The notes below the pieces were generated by a model. It saw only the letters and a program-made list of their open reading frames with translations, ran no database searches and had not been told where the DNA came from. A stretch of 34,961 nucleotides of DNA from JAABRU01 sp050180235. Lineage in GTDB: Bacteria > Desulfobacterota > Desulfobacteria > Desulfobacterales > Desulfococcaceae. Made by a program: the position numbers and the translations under genes. Numbering within the stretch: the stretch's first letter is position 1; each line of letters starts with the position of its first letter. The stretch covers positions 1 through 34,961 of the forward strand of contig JBFXEJ010000064.1 in assembly GCA_050180235.1 (NCBI GenBank), written 5' to 3'. Shown in pieces: positions 16,569-23,798 of this stretch.

Positions 16569-17171
16569 ATGACAAAAATTCTCGTTCTTTACTACAGCAT
16601 GTATGGCCACATCGAAACCATGGCAAACGCGGTGGCGGAAGGCGCACGCAGTGTCGATGGCACAGAGGTCACCATCAGGCGTGTGCCTGATCTGGTGCCG
16701 GAAGACGTGGCACGGAAAGCAGGCGCCAAGACAGATCAGCCGGCGCCGATTGCGACCGTGGAAGAACTGCCAAATTACGATGCCATCATCTTTGGCACGC
16801 CGACACGTTTTGGCAACATGTGCGCTCAGATGCGCAATTTTCTTGACCAGACCGGAGGATTGTGGTTTAACGGCAGGCTGATTGGCAAGGTGGGCAGCGT
16901 ATTCACGTCCACGGCCACGCAGCACGGCGGACAGGAAACCACAATCACCTCGTTTCACAACACCCTGCTGCATCACGGTATGATCATCGTTGGCGTTCCC
17001 TATTCGTGCAGGGAGCTCATGAACATGAGTGAAATCACCGGAGGATCTCCTTATGGGGCGGGCACTCTTGCCGGTAGCGATGGCAGCCGTCAACCTTCAG
17101 AGAACGAAATAAAAATAGCCCGTTTTCAGGGAGCCCATGTTGCGGAAGTGGCTAAGAAGCAATCAGTCTGA
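16569..17171 (+). CDS. wrbA: WrbA-type flavodoxin-like NAD(P)H:quinone oxidoreductase
   Basis: The start at 16569 follows AGGGAG. The longer frame back to 16515 runs into a repeat element and is discarded. The 200-aa length matches WrbA. Family signatures are the FMN phosphate loop YYSMYGHIETMA (residues about 8-19), GTPTRFGNMCAQMRNFLDQT (about 78-97) and STATQHGGQETT (about 114-125). WrbA reduces quinones by two electrons in the cytoplasm and protects against oxidative stress. The codons look richer in G/C at third positions than those of neighbouring genes, and the gene sits directly beside a cluster of mobile repeats, so recent acquisition is possible. Confidence 0.93.
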   Translation: MTKILVLYYSMYGHIETMANAVAEGARSVDGTEVTIRRVPDLVPEDVARKAGAKTDQPAPIATVEELPNYDAIIFGTPTRFGNMCAQMRNFLDQTGGLWFNGRLIGKVGSVFTSTATQHGGQETTITSFHNTLLHHGMIIVGVPYSCRELMNMSEITGGSPYGAGTLAGSDGSRQPSENEIKIARFQGAHVAEVAKKQSV

Positions 17172-17184
17172 CAGCCGCCCTGGA

Positions 17185-17216
17185 GATGGGCGCACCGAAA
17201 ACGCGGCGCGCCCATC
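17185..17216 (+). terminator. Hairpin after wrbA
   Basis: A 9-bp stem (GATGGGCGC / GCGCCCATC) lies 14 bp after the wrbA stop, with a 14-nt loop and no U-tract. The rest of 17217-17400 holds only very short ORFs with good ribosome-binding sites, which I do not call. Confidence 0.5.
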
Positions 17217-17416
17217 AACCGGAAGGAAGAGAATTAATATGGACAGGTATTCAGTCTGCTTATCCCATCTCAGGAGGTGAGTTTGAACAGCCATCTCCCT
17301 CAAAAGGGGATTGCGGGCAGCCCCGGCATATCAAATCCGGTTTGAACATATATCTGATTGACAGTAGGAAGACTTTCCTTCATAATTTTTCGATCAGGAT
17401 AAAGAAAGGAGCCGGA

Positions 17417-18160
17417 ATGCAGACTGAACCCTATCCTATAAAAGAATTCAGACAATGCCCCTTCTGCGGCAGAATATGGATGTCTCTGGTGTCTTTCCCC
17501 GGAAACCGTTTTGCGGTCCGCTGTCTGTGCGGTGCAAACGGCCCCAGGGAAGAAAGCAGGGAAAAGGCCATCCGCTCATGGAACATCCGTGACCGGCATC
17601 TGCTGTGGAATCCCTTCCGTCTGTCCATCCGCTTTCCCAATGATGCACTTACCGTGGATTTCAGGGGAAGTCTGGATTCCATTGATCTGGCCACGGTTCT
17701 GCAGATGCTGGCCTCAAAGGAAAAAACCGGGATTCTGCATCTGTCAAAAGCACATATGAAAAGTGCCATCTGCCTGAAAAACGGGAATATCATCGCAGCC
17801 AGCGACAGCAACGGTCTGAGACTGGGCCAGATTCTTATCAGCAAAGGACTCATCACAAATGAGAAACTGCGCGCTGCACTGCACATCGGCAAAAAAACGG
17901 AAAAACTGCTTGGTGAAATTCTTCTGTCCATGAATCTGATTGATGAAAATGTGCTCAAGGATGTTATCTGCCATCAGGTTCAGGAAGCTGTGCTGGAACT
18001 GTTTTTCTGGCGGGATGGATTTTTTGAATACCGGGACTGCATTATTGACTTTGACGAACACAATACCAGGGAAATCAATACAATGGAAATTATAATGGAA
18101 TCCGCCAGAAGACTGGATGAATGGGATGAAATCAAAAAAACGCCAAAGACGGATTCCTGA
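17417..18160 (+). CDS. Lar-type zinc-ribbon fused to DUF4388 (PATAN) protein
   Basis: The start at 17417 follows AAGGAG. The upstream in-frame extension to 17186 has no domain content. The product is 247 aa. Residues about 10-60 (CPFCGRIW...VRCLCGANGPREESREKAIRSWN) match the zinc ribbon of Lar-like restriction-alleviation proteins, with paired Cys-x2-Cys and Cys-x-Cys and the conserved AI..WN end. From about 78 the DUF4388/PATAN domain follows (FRGSLDSIDLATVLQMLA...EKTGILHL), then the usual helical part (GQILISKGLITNEKL...LGEILLSMNLI) and LFFWRDGFFEYRD. DUF4388 is common in signalling proteins of deltaproteobacteria-like lineages. A soluble regulatory role is inference. It converges on pdxT, 18 bp away. 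Confidence 0.75.
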   Translation: MQTEPYPIKEFRQCPFCGRIWMSLVSFPGNRFAVRCLCGANGPREESREKAIRSWNIRDRHLLWNPFRLSIRFPNDALTVDFRGSLDSIDLATVLQMLASKEKTGILHLSKAHMKSAICLKNGNIIAASDSNGLRLGQILISKGLITNEKLRAALHIGKKTEKLLGEILLSMNLIDENVLKDVICHQVQEAVLELFFWRDGFFEYRDCIIDFDEHNTREINTMEIIMESARRLDEWDEIKKTPKTDS

Positions 18161-18178
18161 AACAGTCCGGAAATCACC

Positions 18179-18736
18179 TTACAATGCGAGGAAATATTCA
18201 TGAAAAACCGGATCTCCGGTCAGTTCCGGGTGGAAAGTTGCTGCCATAATGTTTCCGCTGCGGACAAAAACCGGATCTTTTCCGCAGTATGCAAGCACAT
18301 CCACCCCTTTACCCAGAGAAAGAAAACGGGGCGCACGGATAAATATGGCAGGAAACTCTGAATACCCGAACACAGGAATATGTATCATTTTCATATCACT
18401 GGCCAACTGACGTCCGTAAGCATTCCTTTGGATTTCCGCAGGCAGAACCTGCAAAAGACCTGGATGTCCGTCAACCCTTTGTGCCAGAAGAATGCTGCCC
18501 GCGCAGATACCCCAGACCGGCATTCCTTTCAGGATTCTGTCCTGCAAAGGTTTGGTCATGGCAAATTCATTTAGAAATTTTGCCATGACCGTACTTTCAC
18601 CGCCCGGCAGAATTATGCGATCCACTCTGTCCAGATCACACAGATCTTTTACAATCCGGAATCCGGCCCCCAGTTTTTTCAGAACAGGGATATGATCCCG
18701 GAAAGCTCCCTGCAGTCCCAGCAGCCCGACACACAT
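18179..18736 (-). CDS. pdxT: Pyridoxal 5'-phosphate synthase glutaminase subunit PdxT
   Basis: This 185-aa class I glutamine amidotransferase supplies ammonia to PdxS for PLP synthesis. The start MCVGLLGLQGAFRDH at 18736 is preceded by GGGGAG. The 14 extra residues upstream overlap pdxS and are not typical. Motifs are LPGGESTVMAKFL, the nucleophile Cys in WGICAGSILLA (about residue 78), and the catalytic His-Glu in TFHPELTGD (about 168-170). It follows pdxS with a 1-nt gap, so translation is probably coupled. Its stop codon coincides with a TTA that follows a family B-like end (GGAAATCACC). Confidence 0.93.
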   Translation of the reverse strand: MCVGLLGLQGAFRDHIPVLKKLGAGFRIVKDLCDLDRVDRIILPGGESTVMAKFLNEFAMTKPLQDRILKGMPVWGICAGSILLAQRVDGHPGLLQVLPAEIQRNAYGRQLASDMKMIHIPVFGYSEFPAIFIRAPRFLSLGKGVDVLAYCGKDPVFVRSGNIMAATFHPELTGDPVFHEYFLAL

Positions 18737-18737
18737 T

Positions 18738-19607
18738 TTATACTCCCCGCTCAGCCATACGGATGCTGAGGGCCGCATTTTCCAGACCGATCATGGCATT
18801 TCCCAGATTTTTGGACAGTTCCGCAAGTTTGGCAGGATCATTGTAATGTATCACGGATTTTACAATGGCAATGGCCATTTTCGGGGGATTTTCCGATTTG
18901 AAAATGCCTGAACCCACAAAAACACCGTCAGCCCCCAAAGCCATCATCATGGCCGCATCCGCGGGCGTGGCAATACCGCCTGCGGCAAAATTCACCACTG
19001 CAAATCGTCCTAGCCCGCAGGTTTCCTCCAGCAGGGCAACCGGAACCCGGTATTCCGCAGCTTTTTCATTCATGGCCTTTTCATCCATTCCGCGCAGTTG
19101 TGCGATTTCCAGGCTGATGATCCGCATATGCCGGACAGCCTCTGCCACATTTCCGGTCCCGGCCTCCCCTTTGGTGCGTAGCATGGCAGCGCCTTCATGG
19201 ATGCGCCGCAGTCCCTCTCCCAGGTTCCGTGCGCCGCACACAAAAGGAACTGAGAATTCTCTTTTATTCACATGGCGGCTGTCATCCGCGGGTGTCAGCA
19301 CTTCGCTTTCATCAATAAAATCTGCTCCAAGTGCCTGAAGTATCCGGGCTTCCATAAAATGTCCTATCCGCACTTTGGCCATAACCGGTATTGAAACTGT
19401 TTTCATGATCTGCTCAATCATGGCAGGATCACTCATACGGGCAACCTTGTTATCCTTCCGGATATCAGATGGAACCCGCTCCAAGGCCATGACTGCGCAG
19501 GCTCCCGCATCTTCTGCGATTTTTGCCTGATCCGCATTGGTGACATCCATGATGACCCCGTTTTTGAACATTTCTGCAAAACCTTTGTTGATCTTTTCCC
19601 TGCTCAT
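18738..19607 (-). CDS. pdxS: Pyridoxal 5'-phosphate synthase subunit PdxS
   Basis: The 289-aa (beta/alpha)8 synthase condenses ribose 5-phosphate, glyceraldehyde 3-phosphate and PdxT-derived ammonia to PLP. The start MSREKINKGFAEMFKNGVIM at 19607 has AAAGGA upstream. A longer frame to 19742 is not conserved. Conserved blocks include MDVTNADQAKIAEDAGA, VMALERVPSDIR, the active-site Lys region IPVMAKVRIGHF, DESEVLTPAD, and GTGNVAEAVRHMR for phosphate binding. It is the first gene of the pdxST operon, transcribed from the promoter at about 19778-19805. Confidence 0.95.
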   Translation of the reverse strand: MSREKINKGFAEMFKNGVIMDVTNADQAKIAEDAGACAVMALERVPSDIRKDNKVARMSDPAMIEQIMKTVSIPVMAKVRIGHFMEARILQALGADFIDESEVLTPADDSRHVNKREFSVPFVCGARNLGEGLRRIHEGAAMLRTKGEAGTGNVAEAVRHMRIISLEIAQLRGMDEKAMNEKAAEYRVPVALLEETCGLGRFAVVNFAAGGIATPADAAMMMALGADGVFVGSGIFKSENPPKMAIAIVKSVIHYNDPAKLAELSKNLGNAMIGLENAALSIRMAERGV

Positions 19608-19714
19608 CTTTTTTTCCTTTCTGCTTCTGTAAGGGCTCAGCAGCGGAAATGAAGGGCAAACCGCTGTCAAAGCCTGAAATAACTTTGGTTTTTTCAACTG
19701 TGAAACACATGGAA

Positions 19715-19735
19715 AATATGCTTTGAAAGCATATT
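19715..19735 (-). promoter_or_regulatory. Palindrome in the pdxST leader
   Basis: AATATGCTTT and AAAGCATATT surround one G, a perfect 10-bp inverted repeat in the roughly 160-nt leader between the predicted promoter and pdxS. It may be an RNA hairpin or a second operator. Confidence 0.4.
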
Positions 19736-19770
19736 GCGGCAAAAATAGTTTTACATTTTATATATTGTAT

Positions 19771-19805
19771 CAGTACAATTATATAATTGTACTGCTGTTT
19801 GTCAA
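19771..19805 (-). promoter_or_regulatory. Consensus promoter with overlapping palindromic operator for pdxST
   Basis: On the minus strand the sequence reads TTGACA (19800-19805), 16 bp, then TATAAT (19778-19783), both exact sigma-70 consensus. A perfect 24-bp palindrome (half-site CAGTACAATTAT, 19771-19794) covers the -10 box and most of the spacer, where a bound repressor would block RNA polymerase. A PdxR/MocR- or other GntR-type regulator is plausible but is not in the window. Confidence 0.65.
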
Positions 19806-19937
19806 GAAATAAATATCCTGCCCAAAAAATATCGGATACCGGATAATCAGGACAGAGACTGAAAAATATCTGTTTTTTAAGCACAAAACACAGAAAAAAT
19901 AGTTTCATGAGCATCCAAAACCAAATTCAGCATGTAA

Positions 19938-20062
19938 TACCAATTCTCCATTGAAAGTATACTTATGATTCGGTTTCCCACAGAGGACACAGAGAGAAAA
20001 AACCACAGAGAACACAGAGGAAATAACTCACATTATTGTATAAATTCAATAGCGAATTGGTA
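19938..20062. mobile_element. Family G MITE-like element containing CACAGAG repeats
   Basis: 125 bp with imperfect termini TACCAATTCTCCATTGAA / TTCAATAGCGAATTGGTA and TAA on both flanks (19935-19937, 20063-20065). The flanks form CATGTAA and TAACATG. The interior holds a CACAGAG-type repeat (19974-20024) related to 4963-5126. Confidence 0.75.
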
Positions 20063-20081
20063 TAACATGTGACAATTTTTA

Positions 20082-20215
20082 GGTAGTGGGTCAAATCGGT
20101 TGATGAAACAGAATTCAGATTGCCGCAGAGACAGGGCATGCCCTGTCTCTACAGGATTTTGTCTCTGCGGAGACCTTAATCCCGGATTCTGAATCAACGG
20201 ATTTGACCCACTACC
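20082..20215. mobile_element. Family F MITE-like element with 8-bp target duplication
   Basis: The 134-bp element has terminal repeats GGTAGTGGGTCAAATC / GATTTGACCCACTACC (22 of 23 bases pair when extended). AATTTTTA is duplicated exactly on both flanks (20074-20081, 20216-20223). Inside is a perfect palindrome, half-site AGAGACAGGGCA. A single related end lies at 11678-11693. Confidence 0.85.
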
Positions 20216-20305
20216 AATTTTTATTTGGAGTTTTATTTGAAAAAAAGGAATGATGGGTGGAAATGGAGGGACGCAGTACATGACCACGATGAATTTTACA
20301 GCATC

Positions 20306-20338
20306 AAAAACTGAATTTTTTCAAAAAATTCAGTTTTT
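20306..20338. terminator. Bidirectional terminator-like hairpin
   Basis: AAAAACTGAATTTTTT, a C, then AAAAAATTCAGTTTTT: a perfect 16-bp stem with T-runs on either strand. Confidence 0.6.
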
Positions 20339-20421
20339 AATTCTTATTTTATCCTATAAACAATAAACTGGTCATGCAGCAGTACATAACCAGTTTAGTT
20401 TTTATACAATCTCTTTTGTCT

Positions 20422-20448
20422 GAGTGCCAAACCGGATGTTTGGCACTC
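20422..20448 (-). terminator. Hairpin downstream of the OmpA-family gene
   Basis: GAGTGCCAAAC / GTTTGGCACTC with a 5-nt loop, 10 bp beyond the stop at 20458. The stem is perfect, but the tail is not U-rich. Confidence 0.5.
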
Positions 20449-20457
20449 ATCCCCTGC

Positions 20458-21426
20458 TTACTGCCGCATAATGGATTCGCCCTTCACGCCTTCGTCAAGG
20501 ATGATAATCTCCACTCTGCGGTTCTGCTGACGGCCTGCTTCCGATGTATTGTCAGCAACCGGATAGCCTTCCCCGTAACCTTTTGTAATGATTCGGTGAT
20601 TGTCTATGCTTCTGGCAAGCAGGGCCATGCGCACCGCATCAGCCCGGCGCTGGGAAAGATTCATATTATAGGAATCATTGCCCACACTGTCTGTATGACC
20701 TTCCACCACAATATTGCGTTCCGGATTCTGCTGCAGAAATTCAGCCAGTTTGTCAATTGTCCGATTGGCTCCGGCCATCAGATCGGATTTTCCTGTCGCA
20801 AAAAGCACATCGCCCAGGGTCAGCACCAGTCCCCGTTCTGTTTTTTTTGCCTGCAGCTCAGAAATCTGTTTTTCCAGAGTTTCAGCTTTCTGGCGTGCCA
20901 GTTCCGCTTCTATGGTTTTGGCTTCGGCTTCTTTTTTGGCAGAATCTGCTTCCTCCTTCATTTTCATGGCTTTTGCCTGGGCATCTTCGGCCTGTTTCCG
21001 GGCAAGTTCTATCTCACGGGCCTTTTCTTCCAGGGCTTTCTGTTTGAGATCAGCCTCTCTTCTGGCTCTTTCTATCTCCTGCTGCCGGGTATCGAGCAGA
21101 ACATTCTGTTTTTCCTCTTCCAGTTCGGCCTGTTTTTTTTCGGCCATTTCCTTTTCCGCCAAGGTAACCGCATACTCCACTCTTTTTTCAGCCAGATTTG
21201 CCAGATGGGTCATTTCATCCTTTTCACCGGCTTTTTCTGCTTTTCTCAGGGCATTTTCAGCTTCGTGCATGGCCACAGGAGCATTTTCCATTACACCGGG
21301 CATTACTTTGGCCCGTTCAAAGGCAGCGCGTGCGCTTTGCATTGCGGGGTTTGGGGCAGATGCGCATCCCCACATAAAAACAGCCGTCATTACAGCAAGA
21401 GATAACTCTTTGAAAAAAATTTTCAT
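20458..21426 (-). CDS. OmpA-family lipoprotein with DUF4398 and coiled coil
   Basis: 322 aa from ATG 21426 (GGAG 7 nt upstream; the preceding ATG at 21429 is an alternative). The signal sequence ends in WGC-ASAP, a lipobox-like site. Residues about 25-100 form a DUF4398 helical region. A long charged Glu/Lys/Ala coiled coil follows (about 75-200). The C-terminal OmpA peptidoglycan-binding domain runs from about 208 (LTLGDVLFATGKSDL), with NIVVEGHTDSVGNDSYN and LSQRRADAVRMAL. It probably tethers the outer membrane to the wall. It is cotranscribed with a DUF4398 lipoprotein 28 bp upstream. Confidence 0.9.
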   Translation of the reverse strand: MKIFFKELSLAVMTAVFMWGCASAPNPAMQSARAAFERAKVMPGVMENAPVAMHEAENALRKAEKAGEKDEMTHLANLAEKRVEYAVTLAEKEMAEKKQAELEEEKQNVLLDTRQQEIERARREADLKQKALEEKAREIELARKQAEDAQAKAMKMKEEADSAKKEAEAKTIEAELARQKAETLEKQISELQAKKTERGLVLTLGDVLFATGKSDLMAGANRTIDKLAEFLQQNPERNIVVEGHTDSVGNDSYNMNLSQRRADAVRMALLARSIDNHRIITKGYGEGYPVADNTSEAGRQQNRRVEIIILDEGVKGESIMRQ

Positions 21427-21454
21427 CATTTCACTCCTCATCATCCTTAAATCC

Positions 21455-21832
21455 CTATGGTTTGACTTTCTGCGCCCGGTCAATCTCGTTGCGCAGTATA
21501 TCCACATCCTTCTGTTCCTTCTGTGCCTGCTTTTTCGCCTTTCCGGCCTGGGCTTTGGCTTCTGCCAGCCGGGCATGTTCCATCGCCATTTCAGCTTTGC
21601 GGCCGGCCATATCGGTTTCTTCGTCCTTCAAAGCCTTTCTGGCTTCCTGCAGTTTTTCCTCTGCCAGCCGAAGTTCCAGCGGAGCATACTCTTCAGCCCT
21701 GTTCTGCTTTGCCTGACTGATCATCAGTTCTGCATTGGAAATCTGCGTACTGACAGATTCCGGGCTAAGTTTCTGGGATGCACATCCCGCGATCAGCACC
21801 GCACTGAAAAAAAACACCAACCAACGCTGCAT
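21455..21832 (-). CDS. DUF4398-type lipoprotein
   Basis: 125 aa from ATG 21832, chosen because AAGGAGG lies 8 nt upstream and the sequence then opens with a textbook lipoprotein signal (MQRWLVFFFSAVLIAGC). The longer frame to 21883 lacks both. The mature part is an almost fully helical, Ala/Glu/Lys-rich coiled coil (LRLAEEKLQEARKALKDEE) matching DUF4398. It precedes the OmpA/DUF4398 gene by 28 bp. The two share the domain and likely act together at the outer membrane. Molecular function is unknown. Confidence 0.85.
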   Translation of the reverse strand: MQRWLVFFFSAVLIAGCASQKLSPESVSTQISNAELMISQAKQNRAEEYAPLELRLAEEKLQEARKALKDEETDMAGRKAEMAMEHARLAEAKAQAGKAKKQAQKEQKDVDILRNEIDRAQKVKP

Positions 21833-22007
21833 GTCTCCAACCTCCTTGTGTTGTTTCCATAAAGTTGTCATCTTTGATTTCATCCCTCGCGTTATGCGTA
21901 ATCATATTGTAATCCCAAAAATGCTTTGCGGAAACAGACTGCGGTTTTTTTCCGCAAATGATTCAGGAAAGGCAATAACTGAAACTTAAAAATTTACGAC
22001 TGCATAT

Positions 22008-22562
22008 TCACTGTTTTCCGGAAGATTTTGCTGTATCCTTCCAATACACTGAAAATATGTTTCTTATTCCGGATGAAGCACCTGATATAAAACAGCTTCC
22101 GCCGCTATCTTCGCTGTCATCTTCCGTTTCTTCCTCAATTTCACTGCCCAGTGTCTGTCTGTCTTCGAAACTTGCATAATCCATAATTATATCATTTGAG
22201 CCATTCCATTCGGTAAGGGTCAGTGTGATATAGTAGGTTCCGTAAGGCGGAGGATCATAGGAAACAGATGCATCAATATCATCCAAAAAATCCCCGGAAT
22301 CAAGGGTTCCGAGATTGTAAACGGCCAATATGTAACCGTTCATGGTTCCCCCGGAATATGGCTCCGCGCCAGCCCAGAGTTTCAGTTTCAGGGTTCCGGA
22401 ATCATAGTCTGAATCGTCGTTGCCAACCTCTTCCACCCACAGGGTGACGGTTTCATTGCTGATATTGTAAGCAGCGCCACTCCCCATGTACACATCTGTA
22501 CCCAGTGCTTCAAAACAGAACAGACATTGAAAAAACATAAACAGCACGGCAATTTTTCTCAT
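22008..22562 (-). CDS. Secreted hypothetical protein with CFI-type C-terminal motif
   Basis: 184 aa with a signal peptide (MRKIAVLFMFFQCLFCFEALG), ATG 22562 preceded by GGAG. The middle is beta-rich and acidic (VTLWVEEVGNDDSDYDSGTL). Near the C-terminus, SGGSCFISGASSG resembles the Gly-rich GGGCFIATAA-type motif seen at the ends of many secreted proteins in Desulfobacteria-like genomes, here degenerated. A short tail follows. I do not recognise the main domain. It lies 52 bp after the HNH gene and may be read from the same transcript. Confidence 0.7.
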   Translation of the reverse strand: MRKIAVLFMFFQCLFCFEALGTDVYMGSGAAYNISNETVTLWVEEVGNDDSDYDSGTLKLKLWAGAEPYSGGTMNGYILAVYNLGTLDSGDFLDDIDASVSYDPPPYGTYYITLTLTEWNGSNDIIMDYASFEDRQTLGSEIEEETEDDSEDSGGSCFISGASSGIRNIFSVYWKDTAKSSGKQ

Positions 22563-22614
22563 TTTTTCTCCTTAATCAAAAATTTGGGTTGAAAAAAATA
22601 TTTTTTGTCCCCGG

Positions 22615-22929
22615 TCATTGCTCTGATTTCTGCCGGAAGCCATCCAGATATGCCTGCCATTCCATGGGCAGAAGCTGTTTTTTGTTATTGTTGCATTCCT
22701 TGCAGCAGGGTACAGCGTTGCCTTTTGTGCTTTTTCCCCCGCGGGAAATGGGAACAATATGATCCATCGTGAGTTCAGCGGGTCTGGTTTTCCTTCCGCA
22801 GTAATGGCACACTCCTTTGGCACATTGCCTTTTCCACCACTGACTGGCCCGGAGTTCCCTGGCTTTGTGCCTTTCCTTCCGTATATCCTCCTCTTCGGGA
22901 TAAAAACCGTAGGAATCCACTCCTGTCAT
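22615..22929 (-). CDS. Small HNH endonuclease
   Basis: 104 aa from ATG 22929, which overlaps the stop of the ATP-grasp gene (ATGA), indicating translational coupling. An alternative start lies upstream at 22986. The domain carries two zinc-binding pairs, CHYC and CKEC, around the HNH core MDHIVPISRGGKSTKGNAVP (Asp-His, then Asn), followed by NNNKK. HNH proteins of this size cut or nick DNA. This is a standalone nuclease without a visible methylase or phage gene. Its position at the end of the engB-era-ATP-grasp unit is unusual. Confidence 0.85.
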   Translation of the reverse strand: MTGVDSYGFYPEEEDIRKERHKARELRASQWWKRQCAKGVCHYCGRKTRPAELTMDHIVPISRGGKSTKGNAVPCCKECNNNKKQLLPMEWQAYLDGFRQKSEQ

Positions 22930-23798
22930 TCCCCTTTGCTGCCGGTGCACTGCTCCGGGCAGTCCAGTCCCAGGGAGCGCACCCATTTTTCAATTTCCGC
23001 GATAAGCAGTTTGTAGTAACTGTCAGAACCGCCCAGTCCGGTTCTTCCGAAAAACCAGTTGATTTCCAGAAAGAGAGGTTCACCGCTTCCATCTGCTGCG
23101 GAAAACAGGAAATCAAAACCGGCCAGATTGATGCCGGAAGTGTTGCAGAATGCCTGCAAATCCTTCATGGCCCGGTGCCGCAGTTCCGGATCCGAATCTC
23201 TGTCAATATATCCGCCCTTGCGGATATTCGCACAGAAAATATCCGAATCCCTCTGGACACGCCAGTAGGAAATCATCTGTGTTCCGATAATCACGACCCG
23301 GAGCGAACGGTTTCCGCTGGGAATGTACTGCTGGATCAGAAAACCTTTCTGACCTGTCCGCTCAAATTCCGTTGCCATCTGCAGTACATTCCGCAGCTCG
23401 GAAGTGGAGCGGATCAGAAAGACGTTATCCCCCTCTCCTCCCCAGTTGAATTTGAACACAAAGGGAAATCCCACTCCGGGTCTGCAGATGAATTTGCCGT
23501 AATGCCGGAAGTATCCGTCCACACTTTCATAGATTTCTGTCTGCGGACAAGAAACCTTTTTCTCCCTGAACAGACGGATCTGCCCGATTTTGTCAGGATA
23601 ACGGAATCTGGCATCATAATTGGGAAAAACATTGCAGCAGTTTTCCCCTGCCATGCGGTACAGACTGTCTTTGCATCCCTGGGACAGCACCACAGCATGG
23701 GCATCTTTTATGGCAGCCATATCCGCTTCATCCGGTTCCCTGCCAGCGCAGAGGATATTCTTATGGCCCACAAAACAGGGATGAAAGGACAGAATCAT
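22926..23798 (-). CDS. ATP-grasp (RimK-like) ligase
   Basis: 290 aa. The central part (FPFVFKFNWGGEGDNVFLI, about 112-130) and QQYIPSGNRSLRVVIIG (about 156-172), with the Mg/ATP-binding end FLEINWFFGRTGLGGS (about 250-265), place it in the ATP-grasp superfamily near RimK. These enzymes join a carboxylate, through an acyl-phosphate, to an amine or thiol. The substrate cannot be told from sequence. Its ATG overlaps the era stop (TGATG), and its own stop overlaps the HNH start. Cytoplasmic, no signal peptide. Confidence 0.82.
   Translation of the reverse strand: MILSFHPCFVGHKNILCAGREPDEADMAAIKDAHAVVLSQGCKDSLYRMAGENCCNVFPNYDARFRYPDKIGQIRLFREKKVSCPQTEIYESVDGYFRHYGKFICRPGVGFPFVFKFNWGGEGDNVFLIRSTSELRNVLQMATEFERTGQKGFLIQQYIPSGNRSLRVVIIGTQMISYWRVQRDSDIFCANIRKGGYIDRDSDPELRHRAMKDLQAFCNTSGINLAGFDFLFSAADGSGEPLFLEINWFFGRTGLGGSDSYYKLLIAEIEKWVRSLGLDCPEQCTGSKGE

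Noticed and set aside
17238..17340. Two mini-ORFs (13 and 19 codons) with AGGAGG-type ribosome-binding sites ahead of the DUF4388 gene
   Set aside because: They could be leader peptides, but there is no attenuator structure or amino-acid bias to support a function.
20714..21862. 382-codon plus-strand ORF rich in Ser/Phe/Ala
   Set aside because: It is the antisense shadow of the coiled-coil OmpA and DUF4398 genes, whose signal peptides, lipoboxes and ribosome-binding sites are clear.
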